Shown: positions 23,301 through 32,510, counted from the stretch's first letter. The stretch: 34,666 bases of DNA from Hofstenia miamia (GCA_004352715.1 SCFE01000014.1:3037867-3072532), one strand, 5' to 3'. Translations and numbers: made by a program. The notes: generated from the letters alone by a model not told the origin.

Positions 23301-26300
23301 TATTTCAGTCCATGATTCCTTTATAATAGGAATACCAATTGAATGTTTAATCCCAATGAGGCAGAGAAATCTTCAAAAAAAATGGGCTTGAAAATTATTA
23401 CTAATCATACTGCTCTATATTCAATACAATAGAGGGTTTTCGCCCAAAATTTAAAACTGTCAGAATGTTACTGTATAACTGAAGAATCAATAGAAACCTC
23501 TTCGTATTAAAAATTAATGTAGAAAATAGTTAACATTAAATTTGTATTTTTCACTGACCTCTTGAAGTTTTCCACGAAATTTATAAAGTATATACAGTGT
23601 TTTTAAATTTTTTATCATTCCGTTCAGATTTAGTGAGTTTTTAAGATATACCAAATTTGTGTATTTTTACCTATTAAATTTTGCTTAAATACTTTTGGGA
23701 ATTTTTCAACAAGATCCTTTCACTTAACAATGTTTAGCTAAATCTTTAATGTCTCCAAAATGTTAGTTTTAAATCTTGGTCGACTATTATGTTTTGTGTT
23801 CATTTCCCCTTAATATAGTAACATCAACTTAAAATTTTATCCTCATAATGTCAATCAAATCTGGTGATTTATGAAGACGGTCTTTTTGTGACACGGCTTC
23901 CCATCTTTCCTAAAGAATAAATTATTCAAAACTCGATATATTATCGCTGACCATGAACTGCATCTGGCAATAGAACATTGCACTCTAGCATCAGCTAATT
24001 CTTTTCATGAAGCATGTTCGTGCTTCATGCGAGAAACCTGTATCTGTACAAATTTTACTTTGCTTAAATAAATGGCTCCTTTGTTAAATAATATTAATTT
24101 GCAAGTTTTATATTGTTCAACCCAATATACTACAGTTGTTGTGCTAAAATAAACACGCGTTAATGAATTGACGTAACGCAAATAAATTTTAATATAGTAT
24201 ATAAACGAGCGGCTTTTTCAATATTTGCCCATTATTTTGATGAATAGTGTCAATTTTCATCATCTTGAATTATCTACTATATTGGCAAAAAAATGTTCAT
24301 GTATACACGTCAGTTTAATACTTCAAAATTATTGGACGTTTGAAAACTAGTTTGATGATATTTTACTCAATTTTTGGGATGCTTTGCCACTAATGATTTC
24401 CTACATCGTTAACAGTATCAATCATAGTTACCCTACCTGTATCGCGCGTTGTTGGAAAAGGATCGATTTAGTTATATTTCCAAATCACGTGATTCACCCT
24501 CTTCACTTTAACTTTCGAAATTTTGTTCCACAAATTCCCTTCAAATAATAAGTCATTGAATAATTCACTAAAGGCGCGACTACCTAAGATGATGTGACTT
24601 TTCAAACAAACTTTTCCTGCTCTAGTAACCAGTTTATCATCAATCTTATTCTTAGAACATATGTGGTATCCAATTCAGAAGTCAAGATTTCTTTGCAAAC
24701 ATTTCTTGAAAATTTTTCTTTAAATTTTAGCATGGTCTTATAAATTGAAAGCAAAGGTTTTTTCAATAGTGTTGAATTTGAAATATATTTGCTAATATAT
24801 GTCTTCCAGCCAATATCAAACATCACCTTGGCCTTTTTGAAACAAGGTGGTTTTTCGGCAAAACTCTCCGCAATACAATAAAAGCCTTATATTGTTAGCT
24901 GAAATTTTGTAAAACTTTTCAAGATTGAATGATTTCACTTATTTTTTTAGCTGAATTGGAGCAATTTAAGACCATGTCAAAATATCTCAGAATGACAATA
25001 ACGGTTATATCAAAAAAATTCTAACCTTATCCTATATGTTTTGATTATAGGCCTAATCTATTCCATCATTCAAGATGAATGTGAACTTTAATTCTGGAAA
25101 TATTTGCGGTAAATTAATTTAATTCTAATGTAATATTTCTGTGAAATAATTACCAATACTAAGCTAGTTTATTAAGTATTGCCATATTTGACACAACATG
25201 CTTGTTTTGATGTTTACTACCCTTCTTTCTATTATTCATAATAATAAATGGGAATTCAGTGATTTGTAGGTTCTAATTTTAAAATGTTAATTAATTTTTA
25301 AATTCGGTATTTTAACAAAACAATACACTTGTAATAAATCTGTTAAAAACAATCAACTACAAGTTCTTAAAGTAACTGATTCAAGCCCATTGCTAAGAAA
25401 CGCATTGATTAAAAATTCTAAATCAGTTTGAATTCTGCAAACGTTTGAAGTAATTTCGTGAATTTGCAATTTCACTTTATTGTTTAAAAGATATCCTTTA
25501 TATTTATTGTGAGACTAATGTTAACATTTTTCTCTGGTCAAACACATTTTGGAAGTCAATTTACGTATTATGACATGACATGAAGTTTTTTTATAGGACT
25601 AAAGTTGGTTACGTGAAGTAGAAATTCTATCGCATTAGAATATTTAATTTGCAAACTGTCTATGGTATCTACTGATTATGAAGCATGTGACCCCGACTAC
25701 AGAAGGTCGTTTGAACCCGCGAATATTATGACGCAATGGACTTTATTTAATTTTCAAGATATACTATAATGAAAGGAAACTGTTTCTATACGGCATATTT
25801 CATCGAATTAAAACCACAGTTATACACTGCACGTCTCACTTGATAAAATGCGATCTTCCACTCATTGCCATTTTGCAATAATAACTTTTTCATACGGACC
25901 TCTAATATTTCTCATATACAGAGTGTAACAAAACTTTCTCCGCATAAAATTCTCCTTCCTACCAAAAACTAGCAAATGGAAGAACAATTCACTGCAGAAA
26001 CATTAATTCTAATACACTAAACATCAATTCTACAACAATAAGACAATTATCTCACTAGTCACATAAGCTCCACAGCTCAGTCTGTGTTATTGCCTCCCAT
26101 TCTTCCTTGACTCGCGAAATCAGTTGATCCCGGTTTTTCGGGCGAGGCTGTTTGAAAACAGAGTCTTGTAATCTGCCCCAGTTGTTTTCCACAGGGTTCA
26201 GATCCGGTGAATGTCCGGGCCAATCCTTCCAGACTTTGACGGCATTGTTGTCAAGTTGGCTGAGAGTTGCGCGAACGTTATGTCAGGTTGCTCCATCTTG

Positions 26301-29300
26301 CATCAACACGCCGTTGTCCGAACAAGGAAATATGCGTCTATCTTTGATAATGTTAATATACAGAGGGAGAATATATATTGAGGGGACTGTAACAAAAATT
26401 TTTCCTCATGAGGACAAACTTTCGTTACAAATGAAAGTGTAGCATCACTTACTCAGAAGTTTAATCTGACTGAGGAACTGATACAAATGGCTTGATCGTA
26501 CATTGAGACCATCAAGCGTGCTCAAGAATAAGCTCTCAAAACAATTGTTACATAATCAATCAAAATGACGTAATTTTGGACAAAAACGCTGGCTGCATGA
26601 ATCAATGTGCACCTTGATGCGTAATTATGAAAATAACAATGCTTATGCTGAATATTAAAAACAATGCGTTGATAGCAAATACAAAGGAGAGTTAAGTCAA
26701 GTTAGTCAAAGCACTGGTTCCTTTTAACATGAAACAAAATTTCGATACACGTTTATCCAATGGGGAGAAATTTTTGTTACACCCTGTGGATGCCTTTTTC
26801 TTATTTCAATTTTTTATAATTTGAAAACCTTTGTTTATTACGTTTTACGTTCGTTATAATCGAAGATTTTTAACATCAAGCGTTCACGTAATTAAGACTG
26901 ATTGCTCTCTGCAATTACATTGTTTTGCGAATTTCAAAAGAAATTTTTGTAAATTAAAGTTAAACTATCAAGCAGAGACAGCGACCCCTCGCATTACTCA
27001 ATACAATGAAAATAATGTTCTCAATTTTATTAAACATTTTCAATAATTGTAGATCATTTCGATTCTTACTCGTCGTGTAATAAATGTAATCAAACAATTT
27101 CTTCAATTGACTTTTTCATTTCACCATATTCTATTGACATGATTGTTTTATAGCATTTAGATGCGTATTTATATATTCAATATTCTTTCGCAATAACTCG
27201 AGTGTCCTCCTGCCTAAGTGAGAATTTATGCCCTATTCAAGAAATTCATAGGGGCTTCGTTGGTAGTACTGGCATTGCTATTCTTCAATTAGTTAACTCT
27301 TCAAGTTTTGAATATATAGAAGTGATATATCAAGATTCTAGTACAAAGCTAATGTTGATAACCTGCACTCAAAATTGAGAAATTTTAAAAAAGCCTTGTC
27401 ATTAAAAATGGAAATATTTCTTTATGCAGGACACCTCATATCCAGAATATTTTGCGCAATGTGCACAAAATATCTTAAACCTAATTGTTATTGTATTCAA
27501 CTTGTTTCACAATGCATTTGTGGGTCACCGTTTTTCACGACTAGTATTTGAAATATCTAAACTGATTTTCATTTAGAGGCAACAGCGTGATCTTAGCGGA
27601 TGAAATGGGATTGGGGAAAACAATCCAAACAATCGCTTTTCTTTCATATCTCTTTAATGAACATCAGCTATATGGACCATTTCTTGTTGTTGTTCCACTT
27701 AGTACAATGGCTGCGTGGATCAAAGAGTTTGAAATGTGGGCGCCCGAAATTAATACAGTGCCATACATTGGTGACCTAAAGAGTCGCGCAATTGTAAATT
27801 TATTTATTAATTCACCTAGTCCAGTTATCATTAAAAATTCATTTTCTTACATAAGACCACCTTAAATACAAATTTAACTTTTCGCTGTTAAATGTATTAT
27901 TGAAAAAAAATTCAGATAAATTTGTTAGGGTCAATTATTATGAATTATATTACAACTCATTTTTGGCCTAATAGCGTCGTTGTAAGCGTGATTTACTTCT
28001 CGATTTCGAAGAAATACGTATTTGATGAATACCTCAAAGAACGTTTTGCCGATAACCTTTGAAAGAAAACCTTCTGTAACTCGCCCCCGGCAAAAATGCA
28101 TTAATTCACTTCTGCCAATCAGTGCAGTGCTACGCACATTACACTAAATCTATTTACCATAGATGTCATTGGGTATGTTTTTTTGATTCACTGGCTTGGT
28201 GAATCATCTAGGCCCTTTTCCTCCCAAATAGTTGTACTTAATTAGATTTTGTGATGTACTGTTTTTAATGATTTTGTTTGTTTTGTTTTAATAAAATACA
28301 TTTCATTAAACTTAATGTATGGAAAATAGAGACTGCCAACTATCTCAATGCAGTTTTACCTTAACTAAGAAGGAATATTTTAGAAACTAACATTGCACTA
28401 ATACAGGACACACTAACCCAATTTTGATTCATTTTGATAGAAACCCAATGCCTTCGAAGTTCTTTTGACAAGTAAGGGGTCATTTCGGGGAACGTTTGAA
28501 CTAAGATAAATTGTGCATTCGTAGCATATTTAAATGATTTTCTCTAAACAATTGTATTTTCAAATTGCATTTCATTAAAACTTTTTTAAGTATCGCTTGT
28601 AAATATTTCTATACAATATTGTATATCTGAGTAAGGTTGAACATTTTAATAAAATCTCTTTGATGCTATGCTCCTAGGTTCCATGATTGACATGTGTAAA
28701 GCTTGCAAGTGTTACTAAGTATTGATTTTTTGCAATCAATGTCTGTTAAGAAATGAATGCAACTAATTGCTCATATAGATTTCATTTTTATTTGTTTATG
28801 TTGGTAACGCGCCTACTTTTTTGAGAAATTTGTAGTTGAGATTCATGCTGCTGTTTTGCAAACTTGAACCCCAATTTAGATTCGCGAATATGAATGGATG
28901 CTAAAATCAAGAAGAGTTAAGTTTAATACTATAATTACCACTTATGAGATTCTAATGAAAGATAAAGCACATTTCCACAATCTCCAGTGGGTCACGTTAA
29001 TTGTTGACGAAGCGCATCGTTTGAAAAATGATGAATCGTTGTTATACAAAACTCTTGTTGATTTCAACACTCAACATCGCGTTTTAGTATCTGGTACACC
29101 TTTGCAGAATTCCCTTCATGAATTATGGGCTCTGTTGCACTTCATAATGCCAAGAACGTAATTTTTTAATATTTACTCAAATTGTTCATGTGAATCTAAT
29201 CGTGTTTCTGTATTTGTACCGAATTTTATAACTTCACAGTGTTCGGAAAAAAATCGATTAATATTTAAAAAATCAAAAAATCGAATTTTTTTATTTAAAT

Positions 29301-30709
29301 TCGGATTTTTTATTTAAATCGGATTTTTTCAATCTAAATTTCAATTTTACCCAGAAAATTTTCCAAGGTAGTAAATATTAGAAATCCTTTTGATACTACT
29401 ATTTTTGAAATACAATAATTTAATCATTTCTAAAAAAACTCAAGATAAAATGCATGCAAAACATTTCAGAGCATGCAAATTCATTCCAAGATCAGGGAAA
29501 TGACTTCAAAACAATACACTACTTGTATCTCTTTTAGTGTACTTGATTTAAATGAATAATTGAACTAATAATGCGGTTTGGTTTTAAATCATGATTTAAA
29601 TCCCATTTAACTTAATGATTTAAATTGACCAACACAATTCATACATGCATGGAAAATCTAATAGAAAGCAAAAAGACGTTCTGATAGTCAATAGTATTTG
29701 GTTAACAATGACATTTTAGTTTCCAAAATACCTATTGATATTTCATTTTAATGTAGTTTCAAATCAATTGCATACGTGCATATTAAGTAGCTTATCCTTA
29801 GTTGTTACCTCTATATGTATGTTTTTATGCGTCTATGACTTAGATTATGTGCAATTCTTAGACAATTATGACCAAGTTCTTGAAAATTTTCTTTGTATGA
29901 GCATTTCAGTTAGTCTCTGAGAAATTATACTCTTTCCGTTTTTATAATTACCTATTTGTCATGCACTTATTTATTTTGTCGTCACACGATGGCGTACATG
30001 AGAATATTAATTTATTTTATCTTAGATTCGAAACTTGGGAAGAATTTGAAAGTTCGCAATCACTTACTGATAGCGATGGTTACGCCAATCTCCATAAAGT
30101 ATTGGAACCTTACTTGTTTCGTAGAATTAAAAAGGATGTTGAAAAGTCGTTACCAGCCAAAGTAGAACAAATCATTCGTGTCGATATGTCCAAACTTCAA
30201 AAGCAGTATTACAAGTAGTTGATTTTGCATTTTTTCGTTCGTTATTGCTTTTCATTATTTTAAATCTTGCATGAAAATGACGTTTAATATTTAGGTGGAT
30301 AATTACTCGTAATTATATGGCGTTAAGTAAAGGTGTGAAAGGAAGCACAAGCAGTCTTTTAAATATTGTTGTGGAACTGAAAAAATGTGCAAATCACCCA
30401 ATGCTTGTTCGCAGTGTTGATTCTGCAGATGAAAGGTTCCAGGTAATTTTTTGGGCTTGGAAAAATTCCATTTTACACCGAATATTTAATTTTTTAAGCT
30501 CAATTTTTTTAAAGCCGTGCTGTACATGCGAACATTAAAAATTGTAAACCATTTAGTTATTGGTCAAATCCAGTGGCAAAATGTGGCTTTTGGATAAGTT
30601 GCTGCGAAAACTTCGCGAAACTAATCACAGGGTGTTAATATTTTCACAGATGGTGCGAATGCTGGACATTATAGCAGAATACCTCACTTTACAACATTTG
30701 CCTTTTCAG
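14290..30709 (+). CDS. CHD1: CHD1-type chromodomain helicase, 12 exons, both ends missing
   Basis: This is an ATP-dependent nucleosome remodeler that reads methylated H3 tails and spaces nucleosomes in the nucleus. The exons are 14290-14476, 14515-14595, 14636-14868, 14919-15049, 21452-21728, 22626-22899, 23024-23145, 27577-27793, 28880-29157, 30026-30214, 30295-30442 and 30557-30709, about 763 codons with matching phases throughout. In order they encode a Ser/Asp/Glu-rich N-terminus, two chromodomains, SNF2 lobe 1 with [12 protein letters not shown] and SGTPLQN, and the first part of lobe 2 with [13 protein letters not shown]. The next expected segment (RLDGS onwards, then the Arg-finger motif and the SANT-SLIDE-like DNA-binding domain) is not in the window. 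The order and the paired chromodomains next to a SNF2 motor separate it from ISWI and SNF2 proper. The start codon was not found. Introns hold three LINE insertions and one Tc1-like relic. Confidence 0.95.
14515..14595 (+). CDS. CHD1: CHD1 exon 2: [11 protein letters not shown] segment
   Basis: These 27 codons read [20 protein letters not shown] and on to FQAP. Several animal CHD1 proteins carry a similar DLYGVRRS segment in the N-terminal region. The following intron, 14596-14635, is 40 nt (gtaaaa...tttag). Confidence 0.87.
14636..14868 (+). CDS. CHD1: CHD1 exon 3: Ser/Arg/Asp-rich linker
   Basis: The frame reads [15 protein letters not shown], then basic [12 protein letters not shown], then acidic [10 protein letters not shown]. 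It ends in AATGTTAA before donor GTAAGA (phase 2). The intron 14869-14918 is 50 nt. The mix of basic and acidic low-complexity sequence suits the disordered region ahead of the chromodomains. Confidence 0.9.
14919..15049 (+). CDS. CHD1: CHD1 exon 4: acidic region just before chromodomain 1
   Basis: The acceptor is aacactag. The frame reads [20 protein letters not shown] and on to LDSKQCSYE, ending in phase 1 (GAA G|GTATTT). It resembles the VSYKEDEEMKTDSDD stretch ahead of the first chromodomain of vertebrate CHD1. Confidence 0.87.
15142..15232 (-). repeat. Dispersed repeat, copy 2, next to a TA microsatellite
   Basis: Reverse-complement match to 221-308. It ends against the TA run at 15229-15263 and lies in the large CHD1 intron. 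Confidence 0.75.
15229..15263. repeat. TA microsatellite
   Basis: About 17 TA units, directly abutting the dispersed repeat at 15142-15232. Confidence 0.95.
15412..16480 (+). mobile_element. CR1/L2-like LINE, 5'-truncated copy with internal deletions
   Basis: The sequence starts inside the reverse-transcriptase domain ([18 protein letters not shown]) and runs to the 3' end of the element. It matches the RT region at 33480-34666 of the longer copy in this window. The 5' truncation is what target-primed reverse transcription commonly leaves. About 250 bp is missing after the NFSPHHT segment, and the C-terminal [11 protein letters not shown] region is partly duplicated (about 15957-16070 and 16085-16200). 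The 3' boundary is not sharp; an AT-rich 3' UTR appears to reach about 16480, close to the ATT run where the R4/Dong element sits. Confidence 0.85.
15419..16310 (+). pseudogene. LINE reverse transcriptase fragment (CR1/L2-like)
   Basis: Motif A is intact here: [16 protein letters not shown]. After a short deletion near 15680 the frame shifts, and motif C appears intact as [11 protein letters not shown] (about 15735-15765). Frameshifts, the missing 250 bp and no 5' half make it non-functional. Because both catalytic motifs are preserved here but altered in the copy at 32860-34578, this fragment is the better reference for the family consensus. Confidence 0.85.
16506..16517. repeat. ATT microsatellite at the 3' edge of the R4/Dong element
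   Basis: Four ATT units directly beyond the element's 3' end (element on the minus strand, so TAA-type repeats in its own sense). Confidence 0.85.
16564..18453 (-). pseudogene. R4/Dong ORF, downstream half: RT, zinc knuckle, endonuclease
   Basis: In minus-strand order it resumes with [19 protein letters not shown] just after the inserted element, then [16 protein letters not shown] and [16 protein letters not shown] (motif A). [11 protein letters not shown] is joined directly to [10 protein letters not shown], so the segment usually between them is deleted. Motif C follows as [13 protein letters not shown]. After RVRKIL about 60-70 expected residues are missing before DVDRLY, then comes a TTAGGG-type run coding [26 protein letters not shown] is the zinc knuckle. 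The endonuclease has ILWDFNI, an in-frame TAG, then [19 protein letters not shown]. Catalytic YMDD survives, but the deletions and stops rule out activity. Confidence 0.88.
17475..17495. repeat. Telomere-like hexamer run, three CCCTAA units plus CCC
   Basis: Perfect CCCTAA x3 followed by CCC (TTAGGG sense on the minus strand), inside the retrotransposon ORF. In frame it codes alternating Gly-Leu, between DETVEAE and KNIYRR. Confidence 0.95.
18458..19170. mobile_element. 713-bp DNA element nested in the R4/Dong LINE
   Basis: The ends are short imperfect inverted repeats: the left reads TGTAGAGTCACTCGGGG, and the right as reverse complement reads TGTAGAATCGCGGG. CTAA flanks both sides (18454-18457 and 19171-19174), a 4-bp target duplication. 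Removing the element plus one CTAA joins DEIHGY to [10 protein letters not shown] in the same LINE frame, with only a TAG between, which proves the insertion borders. No transposase is encoded, so it is non-autonomous. The superfamily is undetermined. Confidence 0.85.
19171..20279 (-). pseudogene. R4/Dong ORF, upstream half
   Basis: Minus-strand order: a possible start at 20279 ([10 protein letters not shown]), then after a frame change [20 protein letters not shown] and [20 protein letters not shown], a Myb-like N-terminus seen in this clade. Next come a Lys/Glu-rich linker, [13 protein letters not shown], another frame change near 19612, then [19 protein letters not shown] and [14 protein letters not shown], where the inserted element begins. 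FWENIWG and [12 protein letters not shown] are the conserved block just before the RT core. Confidence 0.87.
20290..20361 (-). repeat. tRNA-like head of the R4/Dong element (box A and box B)
   Basis: On the minus strand it reads gggccctagtggccaagggg, then tgacc, then cgggttcgagccct. A box-A-like TGGCCAAGGGG and a box-B-like GGTTCGAGCCC are present, spaced as in tRNA-derived SINE heads. The D arm (TGGC/GCTA) and T arm partly pair, but the anticodon stem and acceptor stem do not. It sits exactly between the ATT run and the LINE 5' end, so I call it part of the mobile element and not a working tRNA gene. Confidence 0.72.
20362..20394. repeat. ATT microsatellite at the 5' edge of the R4/Dong element
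   Basis: Eleven ATT units. Together with the ATT run at 16506-16517 it brackets the element. Confidence 0.95.
20400..20486 (+). repeat. Sequence duplicated across assembly gap, left copy
   Basis: About 87 bp from ttaaagatagtaatcatac to gctaattat, repeated apparently exactly at 20571-20657 beyond the 70-base gap. Confidence 0.93.
20487..20556. other. Assembly gap (70 N)
   Basis: The gap lies in the ATT-rich repeat area of the CHD1 intron, with the same unique sequence on both sides. Confidence 0.99.
20571..20657 (+). repeat. Sequence duplicated across assembly gap, right copy
   Basis: Right-hand copy of 20400-20486, again preceded by ATT units. Confidence 0.93.
21452..21728 (+). CDS. CHD1: CHD1 exon 5: chromodomain 1
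   Basis: The frame reads [10 protein letters not shown], then [20 protein letters not shown] and [13 protein letters not shown], the first chromodomain and the helix after it. The KW-x-x-W tryptophans that form part of the methyl-lysine cage in human CHD1 are kept. The N-terminal strand ([19 protein letters not shown]) is diverged and has Phe about where a Tyr is usual. The donor is TG|GTACAT (phase 2). The start is tentative: the acceptor tttgaag at 21449-21451 is needed to keep the phase from exon 4, but it lacks a pyrimidine tract. Confidence 0.88.
21729..22625. other. CHD1 intron 5, nothing recognised
   Basis: 897 nt, AT-rich. It contains a short AGT trinucleotide run near 22503-22517 and no coding resemblance. 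Confidence 0.8.
22626..22899 (+). CDS. CHD1: CHD1 exon 6: chromodomain 2
   Basis: The acceptor is attattttag. The frame reads [18 protein letters not shown], then [34 protein letters not shown] and [12 protein letters not shown]. These are the linker and second chromodomain in the usual spacing. The exon ends in AAG before donor GTATTT (phase 0). Confidence 0.96.
23024..23145 (+). CDS. CHD1: CHD1 exon 7: bridge to SNF2 motor
   Basis: The frame reads [17 protein letters not shown] and [18 protein letters not shown]. LRDYQxxGLNWL is the Q-motif region at the start of the SNF2 ATPase. The acceptor is gtattttag and the donor AA|GTATGA (phase 2). Confidence 0.97.
23146..25918. other. CHD1 intron 7, left part, nothing recognised
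   Basis: AT-rich sequence. A 74-codon minus-strand ORF at 24602-24826 shows no family motif and is not called. Confidence 0.65.
26060..26334 (-). pseudogene. Tc1-like transposase fragment (C-terminal catalytic part)
   Basis: The minus-strand frame reads [12 protein letters not shown], a TGA stop, [13 protein letters not shown], then [20 protein letters not shown] and [17 protein letters not shown] holds the second catalytic Asp and NPVEN the catalytic Glu. I count 35 codons between them, including the stop. The N-terminal HTH domains and the first Asp are missing, so it is dead. Confidence 0.9.
26385..26427. repeat. Head-to-head TIR palindrome inside the Tc1-like relic
   Basis: The left arm gtaacaaaaatttttcctca meets the right arm gaggacaaactttcgttac around a cctcatgagg centre. 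Each arm resembles the outer TIRs (TGTAACAAAA-TTTCTCC-CAT). Confidence 0.8.
26787..27576. other. CHD1 intron 7, right part, nothing recognised
   Basis: AT-rich sequence up to the exon 8 acceptor ttttcatttag. The 71-codon plus-strand ORF at 26831-27046 has no resemblance to a family. Confidence 0.7.
27577..27793 (+). CDS. CHD1: CHD1 exon 8: SNF2 motif I (Walker A)
   Basis: The frame reads [20 protein letters not shown], then [17 protein letters not shown], the ATP-binding loop and motif Ia of lobe 1. The first base completes the Lys codon of exon 7. The exon ends SRAI before donor GTAAAT (phase 0). Confidence 0.97.
27794..28879. other. CHD1 intron 8, nothing recognised
   Basis: 1086 nt, AT-rich, with no repeat or gene recognised. 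A 68-codon minus-strand ORF (27931-28137) looks spurious. Confidence 0.75.
28880..29157 (+). CDS. CHD1: CHD1 exon 9: SNF2 motifs II and III
   Basis: The frame reads [20 protein letters not shown], then [39 protein letters not shown] and FIMPR. The DEAH box and SGTPLQN are intact. The acceptor is ccccaatttag and the donor AC|GTAATT (phase 2). Confidence 0.97.
29239..29635. mobile_element. Possible non-autonomous hAT-like element
   Basis: The left end gtgttcgg and the right end (reverse complement gtgttggt) are similar. The flanking 8-mers acttcaca and aattcata match at 6 of 8. The interior is rich in atttaaatc-type palindromes. The ends are decayed, so this is tentative. It lies in CHD1 intron 9. 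Confidence 0.35.
30026..30214 (+). CDS. CHD1: CHD1 exon 10: end of lobe 1
   Basis: The frame reads [13 protein letters not shown], then [20 protein letters not shown] and [21 protein letters not shown][10 protein letters not shown] is the conserved hinge region between the lobes. The acceptor is tttatcttag and the donor AA|GTAGTT (phase 2). Confidence 0.97.
30295..30442 (+). CDS. CHD1: CHD1 exon 11: inter-lobe region
   Basis: The frame reads [19 protein letters not shown], then [16 protein letters not shown], the conserved K-x-C-NHP segment opening lobe 2. The 80-nt and 114-nt introns around it are short. The exon ends in CAG before donor GTAATT (phase 0). Confidence 0.97.
30557..30709 (+). 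CDS. CHD1: CHD1 exon 12: SNF2 motif IV; last exon in view
   Basis: The frame reads [20 protein letters not shown], then [20 protein letters not shown] and QHLPFQ. The next exon should start RLDGS but is not present before 34666. A LINE begins about 100 bp into the following intron. Confidence 0.97.
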
Positions 30710-30805
30710 GTAGTTTTCTTGTGTATAATGTAGAGTAGTTCTTGATACAAGGTACAATTATAACATATTAGCCTGTTGATTATACAGTTTAATTCGATTT
30801 CAGTT

Positions 30806-31760
30806 ATGCCTCCAATTTCGCTGTCCGACCTCAAAAATTTGAGCGATGCCCAGTTTACTTTGGCTGTTGGTGGTCTGAAGAAAGACGCATCATTTCGTTG
30901 TTGCGCCAAGCTGTCGCTTCTCTCTCTACCTCAACTCCGTCCTCCAATGATGGCCCTGGTGTCATATCATCCTTGTCTGCATCCCTCACAAAGCTTTCCT
31001 CTGGTGTTTTCTCGCTACAATCTCAAATGTTCTACAGTGCTGCTACCTCACGTTCTGTCTCATCTCTCCCCAATCATCCTGCTCCAAGTTTCACATCCGC
31101 GCTTGCTCCTCCTCCTGCTCTACCGCATCCTCCTAAGCAGTCTATCCTTTCATCTAATAACCATAATCGTCCTCGTCCTGTTTTTGGTTCTAGTGCTTCC
31201 TGCCGTCTCCCTGCTGTTCCAGTTGTTCACTTCCGCCGCCTCCCCGCAAAGCTCATATCTATATTGGCCGCTTTGCTGACTCTGTGACCACTTTCGTTCC
31301 TCCTCTCTACAATTTGATGATGTCATTTCCATTCNNNNNNNNNNNNNNNNNNNNNNNNNNNNNNNNNNNNNNNNNNNNNNNNNNNNNNNNNNNNNNNNNN
31401 NNNNNNNNNNNNNNNNNNNNNNNNNNNNNNNNNNNNNNNNNNNNNNNNNNNNNNNNNNNNNNNNNNNNNNNNNNNNNNNNNNNNNNNNNNNNNNNNNNGC
31501 TCATATCTATATTGGCCGCTTTGCTGTCTCTGTGTCCACCTCAGACGTTGCTGACCACCTTCGTTCCTCCTCTACAATTTGATGATGTCATTTCCATTCC
31601 TCCACGTTCTGACTCTCCATTTGTATCCTTCCATGTCTCATCTTGCACTCATGATGTGTGGTCTGAAGGCGTCTTGATTCGTTATTACCGCCTCTCTGAA
31701 GATAATCGCAAATCTTTTGGCCCTCGTCCCCGCCGCCGTAATGCCCCTCGCCGTGACTGA
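30806..31760 (+). pseudogene. LINE ORF1 protein, broken
   Basis: It starts MPPISLSDLKNLSDAQFTLA, then shifts frame near 30895 into RQAVASLSTSTPSS. A Ser/Pro-rich part follows, then KAHIYIGRFADSV at about 31247-31285, an RRM-like start. After the gap the block restarts as AHIYIGRFAVSV (31500), shifts frame, and continues FDDVISIPPRSDSPFVSFHV to GPRPRRRNAPRRD and TGA at 31758-31760. It is probably the nucleic-acid-binding ORF1 partner. The RRM label is a resemblance, not a proof. Confidence 0.75.
31335..31498. other. Assembly gap (164 N)
   Basis: The gap lies within LINE ORF1. The 85 bases to its left (31250-31334) recur, with indels, just to its right (31499-31599). Confidence 0.99.
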
Positions 31761-31794
31761 CTATCTCACTCTGATCTTCCTCCTCCCCGTAACT

Positions 31795-32510
31795 CTGGCT
31801 TTTCCGTATTGCTTGCCAATGCCCACAATCTTGTATCTTTGAACCGTCGTCTCAGTTTTTACAATTTCTTCTTGCAGTCGCCTGTTGACTTTATTTTGAT
31901 CACTGAAACTTGGCTTGATCCTGCCGTTGCTGACAGTGCTGTTTTTCCCAACTCTACTCTTAAAGTTCTTTCTCGTATGGATCGATACAGTTGTCGCCAT
32001 GGAGGTGTTCTCATTGCCTCACGTCTTCCTAACCTTGACATCCGTCCCATCTCATTCGATTTATTATCCTTCGATTTCTGTTGTTATCAGTGACCACATT
32101 GTTTCTCTGCTCTGTGTTTATAACCGTCCTTCGAAGAGTGCCTTTCGCATTCCCATTGCGGATTTATCATCTATGTTCGAGTCTTTTCATGACCAGTCTA
32201 CCTCCCTCTCTCGTCACCTTGGCTTTTCCATTCGTCCACATTTTCTTGTTTGTGGTGACTTCAATCTTCCTAATGTCTGCTGGAATCCGTTCGACTCTAC
32301 TGACACTTATGAGTCTGCAGTTTAGAAGTTTTTGCCTGCTATTCTCTTGAACAACTTGTAATTTCTCCTACTTCCAGCTCCTCCCTTCTTGATTTGGTTC
32401 TGTGCTCTCACCCCGATTACATATTCGACATATCTGTAATCCCTGTTCCTGCTAAGCTGTCAGATCACTCATTCGTCCACTTCAATCTGTCTGTCAACTC
32501 TACTTCTCCA
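31795..32510 (+). pseudogene. LINE ORF2 apurinic-type endonuclease, broken
   Basis: The first part reads VLLANAHNLVSLNRRL, then FILITETWLDPAVADS (catalytic ITETWLD) and YSCRHGGVLIA. A frameshift near 32080 follows, then LLCVYNRPSKSAF, FLVCGDFNLPNVCWNPF (GDFN) and a TAG at 32323-32325. After another shift the frame gives SLLDLVLCSHPDYIFD and PAKLSDHSFVHFNL, with the SDH catalytic motif. Motif order fits the APE-type nuclease of Jockey/CR1-group LINEs. The frameshifts show that it is dead. Confidence 0.85.

Larger units (their letters stand above)
25919..26786 (-). mobile_element. Tc1-like transposon relic
   Basis: The left end CAGAGTGTAACAAAACTTTC (25919) pairs with the right end, reverse complement CAGGGTGTAACAAAAATTTC (from 26786). 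TA precedes the left end; the right side has TG, a decayed TA. A transposase fragment lies inside on the minus strand. A further TIR-like palindrome at 26385-26427 shows that more than one element is joined here. It lies in CHD1 intron 7. Confidence 0.88.
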
